Source: a virus
Reading direction: 5' to 3' (one strand)
IMG/VR virus record: IMGVR_UViG_3300034106_002112
Coordinates: 1 to 35,859 of that record
DNA: 35,859 bases
In this document: positions 28,964 through 35,859 of the stretch, piece after piece
Layout: each line of letters begins with the position of its first letter
Position numbering within the stretch: the first letter of the stretch is position 1
The notes under the pieces: model-generated
What the model saw: only the letters and a program-made list of their open reading frames with translations
Databases searched by the model: none
Told to the model about the DNA's origin: nothing
Position numbers and translations under genes: made by a program

Positions 28964-30465
28964 AGTTAGAAGAGTTGATTGATAGGTTGCCTGTTGCGGA
29001 GCAGGAGGCTTTATTGGCTCAGGTGGCTGAGTACAGGGAGGCTTTGGAGAGGGAGAAGTCTCAGAAGTCGTTCATGCACTATGTGAAGACGATGTGGCCG
29101 GGGTTTGTGCATGGTCGGCACCATGCTTTGATGGCCAAGAAGTTTGAGGAGATTGCTGAGGGGAAGGTTAAGAGGCTGATTATCAATATGGCCCCCCGGC
29201 ATACTAAGTCTGAGTTTGCGAGTTATCTGTTGCCCTCGTGGTTTTTGGGTAGATTTCCCAATAAGAAGGTGATTCAGACGAGTAATACGGCTGATTTGGC
29301 TGTGAACTTTGGTCGCAAGGTCAGAAACTTGGTGATGAGCGAGCAGTATGCGGGCGTTTTTCCTGATGTTTCGCTGAGGCAGGACTCCAAAGCGGCTGGC
29401 CGGTGGGCTACTAACAAAAATGGGGAGTATTTTGCGATTGGTGTGGGTGGAACTGTGACGGGTAAGGGCGCGGATTTGTTGATCATTGATGATCCGCACT
29501 CGGAACAGGAGGCTGCACTGGCGGCGGGGAACCCGGAAGTGTTTGACAAGGTGTATGAGTGGTACACCTCTGGTCCAAGACAGCGTTTACAGCCTGGTGG
29601 GGCGATTGTGGTGGTGATGACTCGGTGGTCTGAGAAGGATTTGACCGGTCGGATCATCAAGGATGCGGCTTCTCGGGACAAAACCGAGGAGTGGGAGGTT
29701 ATTGAACTCCCGGCGATCATGCCTTCTGGCAAACCTTTGTGGCCGGAGTTCTGGTCTTTGCCGGAATTGGAGGCTTTGAGGGAAGAACTTCCCCCGGCCA
29801 AGTGGAATGCTCAGTATCAGCAGAGCCCAACGGGTGAAGAGGGCGCGATTGTCAAGAGAGAGTGGTGGAATGTCTGGGAAAAGGACGATCCGCCGCAGTG
29901 TTCGTTCATCATTCAGTCGTGGGATACCGCGTTTACGAAGTCAGAACGGGCCGACTTCTCGGCTTGCACGACTTGGGGCGTGTTCCATAAGGATGAGAAC
30001 GAAAGAGACCCCCACTTGATCTTGTTGGATGCGTTTCAGAAGCGCATGGAGTTCCCGGAACTAAAGGATAAAGCATTTGACATGTACAAAGAGTGGGAGC
30101 CGGACGTGTGTCTGATCGAAGCCAAAGCGGCAGGGGCTCCTCTTGTGTACGAACTTCGGGCGATGGGACTGATTGTTTCTGAGTACACCCCGACCCGGGG
30201 GACTAAGAAGATTCCTAACGACAAATTTGCCCGTTTGAACTCAGTAGCGGATATATTTCGCTCTGGAAAGGTCTGGGCTCCAGACAGGAGATGGGCCAGG
30301 GAAGTGATTGAACAGATGGCTTCGTTCCCAAATGCGGATCACGACGACTTGGTGGACTCAACAGTCCAAGCCATGCTGCGCTTTCGAGCAGGTGGCCTGA
30401 TCAAACTGGAATCGGATGAGAACGATTCCTCCCCCGTTCAGCCCCGTAGGGCTGCGTACTACTGA
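28960..30465 (+). CDS. terL: Terminase large subunit
   Basis: A 501-residue protein. ATPase motifs: APRHTKS (78-84, Walker A-like) and LLIIDDPH (173-180, Walker B). RNase H-fold nuclease motifs: SWDTAF (D322), CLIEAKAAG (E387) and HDDLVDS (461-467). It packages DNA into the prohead and makes the cut. Its first ~300 bases share the G/T-rich codon style of the regulator upstream, then drift to the style of the portal gene. It overlaps the LexA-like gene by 4 bases and the portal gene follows after 8 bases. Confidence 0.95.
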   Translation: MKLEELIDRLPVAEQEALLAQVAEYREALEREKSQKSFMHYVKTMWPGFVHGRHHALMAKKFEEIAEGKVKRLIINMAPRHTKSEFASYLLPSWFLGRFPNKKVIQTSNTADLAVNFGRKVRNLVMSEQYAGVFPDVSLRQDSKAAGRWATNKNGEYFAIGVGGTVTGKGADLLIIDDPHSEQEAALAAGNPEVFDKVYEWYTSGPRQRLQPGGAIVVVMTRWSEKDLTGRIIKDAASRDKTEEWEVIELPAIMPSGKPLWPEFWSLPELEALREELPPAKWNAQYQQSPTGEEGAIVKREWWNVWEKDDPPQCSFIIQSWDTAFTKSERADFSACTTWGVFHKDENERDPHLILLDAFQKRMEFPELKDKAFDMYKEWEPDVCLIEAKAAGAPLVYELRAMGLIVSEYTPTRGTKKIPNDKFARLNSVADIFRSGKVWAPDRRWAREVIEQMASFPNADHDDLVDSTVQAMLRFRAGGLIKLESDENDSSPVQPRRAAYY

Positions 30466-30473
30466 GGATTTAT

Positions 30474-32894
30474 ATGGCAACCAATATCGACCCGGCAATG
30501 GTTCCCCTTCTCCCAGAAGAGATGGGAGATGAACCAATGGTTGAGATTGAAATCGAAGATCCCGAATCTGTCAAGATTGGGGTTGGTGGTTTAGAGATTG
30601 AATTGGAGCCGGAAGCAGAGACTGCCGAAGACTTCGATGCCAACCTCGCGGAATACATGGACGAGGGAGACCTACAAGGTCTGGCCTCCGAACTGATTGG
30701 TCTGGTAGATGCGGACATCAACTCCCGCAAAGACTGGGCAGACATGTATGTCAAAGGACTTGAAGTCCTGGGCATGAAGTACGAAGAACGTGCTGAACCC
30801 TGGCTTGGAGCCTGCGGTGTCTACTCTCCAATCCTGACTGAAGCAGCCATCCGCTTCCAGTCAGAGATGATCACCGAGACCTTCCCGGCTCAAGGCCCGG
30901 TCAAGACTCAGATCATTGGTGAAGTCACTCGCAAAAACGAAGATGCGGCAGAACGTGTCCGTGATGACATGAACTACCGCTTGACGGACGAGATGATCGA
31001 GTACCGCCCGGAGCATGAGCGCCTGCTGTACTCCCTCGGTCTGGCCGGAGCAGCGTTTAAAAAGGTCTACTACGACCCGACCATTGGACGCCAGACGGCT
31101 CCGTACATCCAAGCAGAAGACATGATCATCCCCTATGGGGCTGCCAATGTTTACACCGCAGAGCGCGTCACCCACGTGATGCGTAAGACGGAAAATGATT
31201 TAAATAAATTGATGGCTGCGGGCTTCTACCGTCACACCGAACTGGGTGAGCCGGTCAGAATCTTCACGGACATTGAGAAGAAGAAGGCGGAAGAGCAGGG
31301 CTACACCCTTACCGATGATGATCGGTATCAGGTGCTTGAGATTCACGTTGATTGGAATCTGAAGGGCTATGAAGATACGGATGATGAAGGCGAAGAAACG
31401 GGGATCGGCCTCCCATACGTCATCACCATCGAACGAGGTACCTCAACGGTTCTATCAATCCGACGGAACTGGGATGAGCGAGACCCCCGAAAACTCAAAC
31501 GACAGCACTTCGTTCAGTACACTTATATCCCTGGCTTTGGTGCTTATGGCCTTGGCTTCATTCATATTGTTGGTGGCTATGCTCGTGCAGGGACCGCGAT
31601 TATTCGCCAGTTGGTGGACGCAGGCACACTCAGCAATCTGCCGGGTGGACTCAAAACCAGAGGTCTTCGTGTCAAGGGCGACGACACGCCTATCGCACCG
31701 GGTGAGTTCCGAGATGTAGACATCCCCTCGGGGGCGCTGCGTGACAACATCATGCCGCTCCCATACAAGGAGCCAAGCCAAGTTCTAGCGGCTCTCCTTG
31801 AAAAGATCACCGATGAAGGCCGTCGCCTTGCTGCTATTGGTGATTTGAAGTTCAGCGATATGTCGTCCCAAGCACCAGTGGGTACGACGTTGGCTCTGCT
31901 TGAGCGGCAACTCAAGACGATGTCTGCTGTTCAGGCTCGCGTGCATGCAAGCCTGAAGATGGAGTTCAAACTCCTGAAGCAGATTATTCGGGACTACATG
32001 CCGCCGGATTATTCCTACATTCCCGTAGGAGGAAACCGCGCTGCCAAGCAGTCTGACTATGACTTGGTTGAGGTGATCCCGGTCTCTGATCCAAACGCCG
32101 CCACGATGGCGCAGCGGATCATGCAGTACCAAGCCGCTCTCCAGTTGGCTCAGGGCGCTCCTCAAATCTATGACCTACCCAACCTGCACCGGCAGATGTT
32201 GGAAGTTCTTGGCATCAAGAACGCAGAGAAGTTGGTCCCTGTTGAGGAAGACCAGAAGCCTCGTGACCCGATCAGCGAAAATATGTCATTCCTGACGGGC
32301 AAGCCAACAAAGGCATTCATCTACCAGGACCATCAGGCCCACATCGCCACTCACATGGCGTTGCTCCAGGACCCGATGGTGGCTCAGATGATCGGGCAGT
32401 CTCCGATGGCCCAACAGATGGGCGCAGCCATCATGGCTCACGTCGCAGAGCACATGGCCTTTGCGTACCGTCAACAGGTCGAAGAACAGTTGGGCGTGCC
32501 GCTTACTCCGCCCGATGCTGAACTGGATGAGCAGACAGAGGTGCAAATCTCCCGTCTGGTTGCTCAAGCCTCTCAGCAACTGCTCCAGTCCAACATGGGT
32601 AAGGCTCAACAGGCCCAAGCCCAACAGATGGCGCAAAACCCGCAACTGCAAATGGCTCAGGCAGAACTGCAACTCCGTGCTCAAGAACTGCAACGCAAGG
32701 AGCAGGACAGTGAGCGCGACTTTGCTATTGCTCAAGAAAAGATTCGCTTGGAGCGTGAGCGCATTGAAGTTGAGAGACAAAAGGAGCAAGCCCGTCTGGC
32801 AAACCAGAACCGTCAGGCCGACAAGAAAATGCGGGCTGACATGCTCAAGACAGTAATGAAGCCACGCCCCAAGCCGGGCATTCCAAAACAGTGA
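30474..32894 (+). CDS. Portal protein
   Basis: An 806-residue protein directly after terL. It has an acidic N-terminal ~70 residues, then the conserved ADINSRKDWADMY, PWLGACGVYSPILTEAAIRFQ and YSLGLAGAAFKKVYYDP. These are typical of long podovirus portals (P22-like). The C-terminal ~130 residues are Gln-rich and coiled-coil (QAQAQQMAQNP, ERERIEVERQKEQ), which may form the barrel above the portal ring. The ring would be the DNA entry point and tail attachment site. The family is clear from order and sequence; the exact subfamily is not. Confidence 0.85.
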   Translation: MATNIDPAMVPLLPEEMGDEPMVEIEIEDPESVKIGVGGLEIELEPEAETAEDFDANLAEYMDEGDLQGLASELIGLVDADINSRKDWADMYVKGLEVLGMKYEERAEPWLGACGVYSPILTEAAIRFQSEMITETFPAQGPVKTQIIGEVTRKNEDAAERVRDDMNYRLTDEMIEYRPEHERLLYSLGLAGAAFKKVYYDPTIGRQTAPYIQAEDMIIPYGAANVYTAERVTHVMRKTENDLNKLMAAGFYRHTELGEPVRIFTDIEKKKAEEQGYTLTDDDRYQVLEIHVDWNLKGYEDTDDEGEETGIGLPYVITIERGTSTVLSIRRNWDERDPRKLKRQHFVQYTYIPGFGAYGLGFIHIVGGYARAGTAIIRQLVDAGTLSNLPGGLKTRGLRVKGDDTPIAPGEFRDVDIPSGALRDNIMPLPYKEPSQVLAALLEKITDEGRRLAAIGDLKFSDMSSQAPVGTTLALLERQLKTMSAVQARVHASLKMEFKLLKQIIRDYMPPDYSYIPVGGNRAAKQSDYDLVEVIPVSDPNAATMAQRIMQYQAALQLAQGAPQIYDLPNLHRQMLEVLGIKNAEKLVPVEEDQKPRDPISENMSFLTGKPTKAFIYQDHQAHIATHMALLQDPMVAQMIGQSPMAQQMGAAIMAHVAEHMAFAYRQQVEEQLGVPLTPPDAELDEQTEVQISRLVAQASQQLLQSNMGKAQQAQAQQMAQNPQLQMAQAELQLRAQELQRKEQDSERDFAIAQEKIRLERERIEVERQKEQARLANQNRQADKKMRADMLKTVMKPRPKPGIPKQ

Positions 32895-32901
32895 GGTTTA
32901 A

Positions 32902-33099
32902 ATGGCAACCACTGCGTTTTCCGTGGTATTGAAAGACATTGAGGAGACTCGGGAATCCATCGCCCGAGCCCTTATAGATGGTGGTGCTCGGGACTATGCC
33001 GAGTACCGCAGTATGTGCGGAGAGGTCCGGGGTCTCTCTACCGCACACATGTTTATCACCGACCTCGTGCGAAAGATGGAGAAAAACGAAGATGAGTGA
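32902..33099 (+). CDS. Small hypothetical protein between portal and GroES-like gene
   Basis: A 65-residue helical protein (MATTAFSVVLKDIEETRES, then GARDYAEYRSMCGEVRGL). It starts 7 bases after the portal stop with GAGG upstream. Such small genes are often found here in related phages. It overlaps the next gene by 8 bases. Function unknown; a head or connector accessory is possible. Confidence 0.65.
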   Translation: MATTAFSVVLKDIEETRESIARALIDGGARDYAEYRSMCGEVRGLSTAHMFITDLVRKMEKNEDE

Positions 33100-33496
33100 A
33101 ATCCTCCTGAGTACTGGCGAAGACGCTGTCCCAACTACCCTGCCCGAGACGGCAGAGGAAAAGGCCAAGCAACTTCCCGATCCTTCCACCTACCACCTGC
33201 TCTGTGCGCTACCAGAGATTGAAAGGGAGTATGAGAGCGGGATCGTCAAGTCAGGGCAGACCATGCACTTCGAGGAAGTCATGTCCCCTGTACTGTTTGT
33301 GATGAAGATGGGGCCGGACGCCTACGGCGATAAGAGCCGCTTCCCCAGTGGACCCTCGTGTAAACCGGGCGACTTCGTTCTGGTTCGACCCAACACAGGC
33401 ACCCGCGTGAAGATTCACGGGCGTGAGTTCCGCATCATCAATGACGACAGCGTGGAAGCCGTGGTGCAAGACCCGCGTGGCATCTCGCGGGCATAA
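33092..33496 (+). CDS. GroES-like co-chaperonin
   Basis: A 134-residue protein from ATG 33092. The C-terminal ~85 residues match a Cpn10/GroES beta-barrel: EYESGIVKSGQTMHFEEV (mobile-loop position), GPDAYGD, then CKPGDFVLVRPNTGTRVKIHGREFRIINDDSVEAVV. It is longer than host GroES because of a ~40-residue N-terminal extension. Known phage co-chaperonins (T4 gp31) help GroEL fold the capsid protein. Its place in the head operon, before scaffold and capsid, supports that. It overlaps the preceding gene by 8 bases. Confidence 0.75.
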   Translation: MSEILLSTGEDAVPTTLPETAEEKAKQLPDPSTYHLLCALPEIEREYESGIVKSGQTMHFEEVMSPVLFVMKMGPDAYGDKSRFPSGPSCKPGDFVLVRPNTGTRVKIHGREFRIINDDSVEAVVQDPRGISRA

Positions 33497-33506
33497 GGAG
33501 GATCAC

Positions 33507-34457
33507 ATGCCACTTGATCAAGAAGCGTTTAAATTCCCAGACGAGCAGTCTGAGGAAAAGAAACAAGACGAGATTCAGTTTGAAGTCGAGGGTGAAAGCG
33601 AGCCTGAGATTGAGGTGGTGGACGATACCCCTCCAGAGGATCGTGACCGCCCCCCGATGAAGGAGCCTCCCTCGGAGGTGACGGATGAGGAACTTGCCCA
33701 GTATTCAGACGGGGTTAAGAAGCGCATCCAACACTTTTCTAAGGGTTATCACGAAGAGCGCCGGGCAAAAGAGGCTGCTTTCCGTGAGCGGGAAGAGGCT
33801 GTGCGGCTTGCACAACAACTCATGGAGGAGAACAAGAAACTCCAGAGTTCGCAGGGGCAGACTCAACAAGTTCTTTTGGATCAAGCCAAAAAGGTTGTCC
33901 AAAACGAGGTTGAAGAGGCCAAGCGCAAATACAAGGAAGCCTATGAATCAGGTGATGCCGATGCGTTGGTAACAGCCCAGGAAGAACTGACGGCAGCAAA
34001 GATTCGGGCAGACCGGGTTAATAATTTCAAGCCCGCCCCTTTACAAGAAGAAAAACCTGCGGTACAACCCGCACCACAACCAGTTCAGCAAGAACAGGTT
34101 CAAGTCGATCCCAAAGCCTCTGCGTGGCAAGAAGCCAATCCGTGGTTTGGTACAGACGACGAGATGACTGCTCTTGCACTGACGGTTCATCGAAAACTTG
34201 TGGAAAGTGGGGTAAGTCCAACCAGTGATGAATACTATGACCGCATCAATAACCGGATGCGGCAGGTCTTCCCAGATGCGTTCCCCTCTGAGAAGCCGGT
34301 AAAGAAATCATCTGTCGTGGCACCTGCGACCCGAAGCACAGCGCCCAAAAAGATCGTGCTGACCAAGTCCCAAGTAAATATCGCCAAGCGGCTCGGACTG
34401 ACGAATGAGCAGTACGCCCGTGCGGTTGCGGAAGAAATGAGGAAACAAAATGGCTGA
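33507..34457 (+). CDS. Scaffolding protein
   Basis: A 316-residue protein from ATG 33507, with a perfect AAGGAGG 5 bases upstream; the earlier frame is inside the GroES-like gene. It has an acidic, disordered N-terminus (DEIQFEVEGESEPEIE), a long coiled coil (ERRAKEAAFREREEAV, QVLLDQAKKVVQNEVEEAKRK), a Pro/Gln linker, and a basic C-terminus (VVAPATRSTAPKK). This composition and place before the capsid gene are typical of scaffolding proteins, which guide coat assembly and then leave. Confidence 0.8.
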   Translation: MPLDQEAFKFPDEQSEEKKQDEIQFEVEGESEPEIEVVDDTPPEDRDRPPMKEPPSEVTDEELAQYSDGVKKRIQHFSKGYHEERRAKEAAFREREEAVRLAQQLMEENKKLQSSQGQTQQVLLDQAKKVVQNEVEEAKRKYKEAYESGDADALVTAQEELTAAKIRADRVNNFKPAPLQEEKPAVQPAPQPVQQEQVQVDPKASAWQEANPWFGTDDEMTALALTVHRKLVESGVSPTSDEYYDRINNRMRQVFPDAFPSEKPVKKSSVVAPATRSTAPKKIVLTKSQVNIAKRLGLTNEQYARAVAEEMRKQNG

Positions 34458-34896
34458 ACGTACCCCCCGTGATTTGGAAACCCGAGCAAAGATGGAGCGC
34501 CCCAAGCAGTGGATGCTTCCTGAACTGCTGCCGAGCCCCAACCCCGAGGACGGCTACGAGTTCCGTTGGATTCGGATCAGTACTCTGGGTACTGCCGATC
34601 CCGGCCATATTTCTTCAAAACTCCGCGAAGGTTGGGAGCCTGTAAAAGCCTCGGAGCATCCCGAAATCCAGATCATGGCAACTGGGGAAAAGCCCCGGTT
34701 CCCAGACAGTATCGAGATCGGTGGACTCTTGCTTTGCAAAACACCCAAAGAGTTTGTTGACCAACGCAACTCGTACTATCAGCGTCAAACTGATGGTCAG
34801 ATGCAGTCGGTCGACAACGCCTTCATGCGCGAGAACGATCCACGGATGCCCGTCTTCAAGGAGCGGCGCTCTGAGGTGAAGTTTGGACGCGGTTAA
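34450..34896 (+). CDS. Conserved phage protein in the head operon
   Basis: A 148-residue protein overlapping the scaffold gene by 8 bases. It begins MAERTPRDLETRAKMERPKQW and contains YEFRWIRISTLGTADPGHISSKLREGWEPV and FPDSIEIGGLLLCKTPKEF. This pattern occurs between scaffold and capsid genes of similar phages, as I recall. A head-assembly role is inferred; no catalytic motif. Confidence 0.7.
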   Translation: MAERTPRDLETRAKMERPKQWMLPELLPSPNPEDGYEFRWIRISTLGTADPGHISSKLREGWEPVKASEHPEIQIMATGEKPRFPDSIEIGGLLLCKTPKEFVDQRNSYYQRQTDGQMQSVDNAFMRENDPRMPVFKERRSEVKFGRG

Positions 34897-34915
34897 ATCA
34901 TCTTAGGAGTCCAAC

Positions 34916-35785
34916 ATGGCTTACCCCTCTGTTGACGCCGCATATGGTTTCAAGCCGATCAATGAACTGAACGGCCTACCTTATGCTGGTGCAATCCGCC
35001 AGATTCCGATTGCTCGGAACTACGGAACCGCCATTTTCAATGGCGACCTCGTTGAACTGATTGCCAACGGCACTGTTGTGCTGACTGGCATGACCACTTC
35101 GACCACCACGACGGCCCGCGCCGGTCAGGTTGGTATCTTCGTGGGCTGTTCGTACACCAACCCCTCGACGGGTCAGAAGTTGTTTGCCCAGTATTACCCC
35201 GGTAATATCCTGGCCAACGACATCGTGGCCTACGTGGTGGATGATGACCGCGCAGTGTTCAAGGCAGTGATGATTGGTCAGCCCTCCGCAGGTCTGAGCA
35301 ACACCGCCACCACCGTCGGCTATGCCACCCAGGCTTTCGTTGGCAACAACGTGTACTGCGTGACGGGCACCGCCGGTAGCACCTCAACGGGTAACTCCGC
35401 GATGGGTGTGTCGGGCGATCAGCCTAGCAACGGTACCGGTAACGTGACTGTTGCCACGGGCCTGCCTTTCCGTGTTGTGGGCGTTGTGCCTGAGACTGCT
35501 GTGACCCTGACCGGCACCGGCAGCACCTCTGGTTCTTCGACCACGGTGACGCTGACCGCTGCTGTGACTGGCCTTCAGGCTGGCATGCAGTTGATCTGCC
35601 CGACTGGCACTGGCTCTCTGGCCGGTAACTTCATCACGGTGACGAACGTGAACACGACGACCCTCACGGTGTCGAGCGCGATCACGCTGGCCTCTGGCTC
35701 TGAACTGACCTTCGTGGGCTTCCCCGAAGTTTTGGTGAAGTGGAACCAGGGTTATCACTCGTATGCCTTTGCAACCGGCATCTAA
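34916..35785 (+). CDS. Putative capsid decoration/structural protein
   Basis: A 289-residue protein with AGGAG upstream of ATG 34916. It starts MAYPSVDAAYGFKPINELNG and is mostly beta strand with many Thr, Gly, Ser and Val (TGTGSTSGSSTTVTLTAAVTG). The Thr/Ser-rich centre is typical of surface-exposed phage head or fibre domains. It lies 13 bases before the capsid gene, so a head decoration role is likely. Confidence 0.65.
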   Translation: MAYPSVDAAYGFKPINELNGLPYAGAIRQIPIARNYGTAIFNGDLVELIANGTVVLTGMTTSTTTTARAGQVGIFVGCSYTNPSTGQKLFAQYYPGNILANDIVAYVVDDDRAVFKAVMIGQPSAGLSNTATTVGYATQAFVGNNVYCVTGTAGSTSTGNSAMGVSGDQPSNGTGNVTVATGLPFRVVGVVPETAVTLTGTGSTSGSSTTVTLTAAVTGLQAGMQLICPTGTGSLAGNFITVTNVNTTTLTVSSAITLASGSELTFVGFPEVLVKWNQGYHSYAFATGI

Positions 35786-35798
35786 GGAGTAACTCAAA

Positions 35799-35859
35799 AT
35801 GGCAATTTCTCGTGCCCAACTACTGAAGGAACTCCTGCCGGGTCTGAACGCCCTGTTTG
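35799..35859 (+). CDS. Major capsid protein, N-terminus (cut off by window edge)
   Basis: ATG 35799 with AAGGAG upstream encodes MAISRAQLLKELLPGLNALF before the window ends. This opening (SRAQ..KEL.PGLNALF) is typical of major capsid proteins in this type of phage. Position after scaffold and decoration genes agrees. Only 20 codons are visible. Confidence 0.8.
   Translation, partial: MAISRAQLLKELLPGLNALF

Noticed and set aside
1-35859. Temperate lifestyle
   Set aside because: The LexA-like protein alone is not enough. No integrase, excisionase, CI-type peptidase repressor or attachment site is visible, although genes outside the window could change this.
1-35859. Diversity-generating retroelement
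   Set aside because: No reverse transcriptase and no template/variable repeat pair was seen near the structural genes.

Overview
The window is one continuous piece of a tailed double-stranded DNA phage genome. The packaging-head block (small and large terminase, portal, GroES-like protein, scaffold, capsid) and a row of very large putative ejection proteins suggest a podovirus-like virion. The small leftward genes resemble those seen in phages of Betaproteobacteria and related freshwater or soil Proteobacteria. That host guess is inference from family resemblance only. I see no integrase, DNA polymerase, lysis gene or tRNA gene, and no bacterial housekeeping gene.

Layout. (1) 1-10068, rightward: the tail end of one gene, then four structural or ejection genes ending in a 1947-residue polyvalent protein with an HExxH motif and an LPD38-like membrane region. 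(2) 10063-15743, leftward: a tightly overlapping operon with an RHH-like regulator, an HNH-like protein, an SSB-like protein, a Sak-type annealase, a Cas4/RecB-like nuclease and several unknowns. It is interrupted at 13961-15085 by a remarkable non-coding array with a 5-nt period. (3) 15744-16802: a divergent control region, the RusA resolvase gene, a terminator, and a predicted ~115-nt structured small RNA with its own promoter and terminator. (4) 16803-17327: an HNH endonuclease. (5) 17309-20596, leftward: many tiny overlapping genes, several encoding one-helix membrane proteins, plus a Rap1a/Tai-like exported protein. (6) 20726-23822, rightward: ParB-like protein, SF2 helicase and TOPRIM primase. 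(7) 23796-27535, leftward: a second cluster of small accessory genes, including DUF2591-like and GP88-like proteins. (8) 27735-35859, rightward: TerS, a LexA-like winged-helix regulator, TerL, portal, GroES-like protein, scaffold, structural proteins and the first codons of the major capsid protein, which runs off the right edge.

How it fits together. Divergent sigma70-like promoters at about 15.8, 20.6 and 27.6 kb divide the map into early leftward accessory and recombination operons and rightward replication and late operons. The nuclease, annealase, SSB-like protein and RusA form a plausible single-strand-annealing recombination system. ParB-like protein, helicase and primase form a partial replication module that would need a polymerase from elsewhere. 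A perfect 14-bp palindrome, TGGTAACGTTACCA, occurs five times: twice immediately upstream of the LexA-like gene, once in the 15.8-kb divergent control region and twice inside genes. It is a candidate phage-wide operator.

The features most worth following up are the 5-nt-period array with its regular 39/49-nt phase resets, the pseudoknotted small RNA at 16.4 kb, and the five-copy palindrome.
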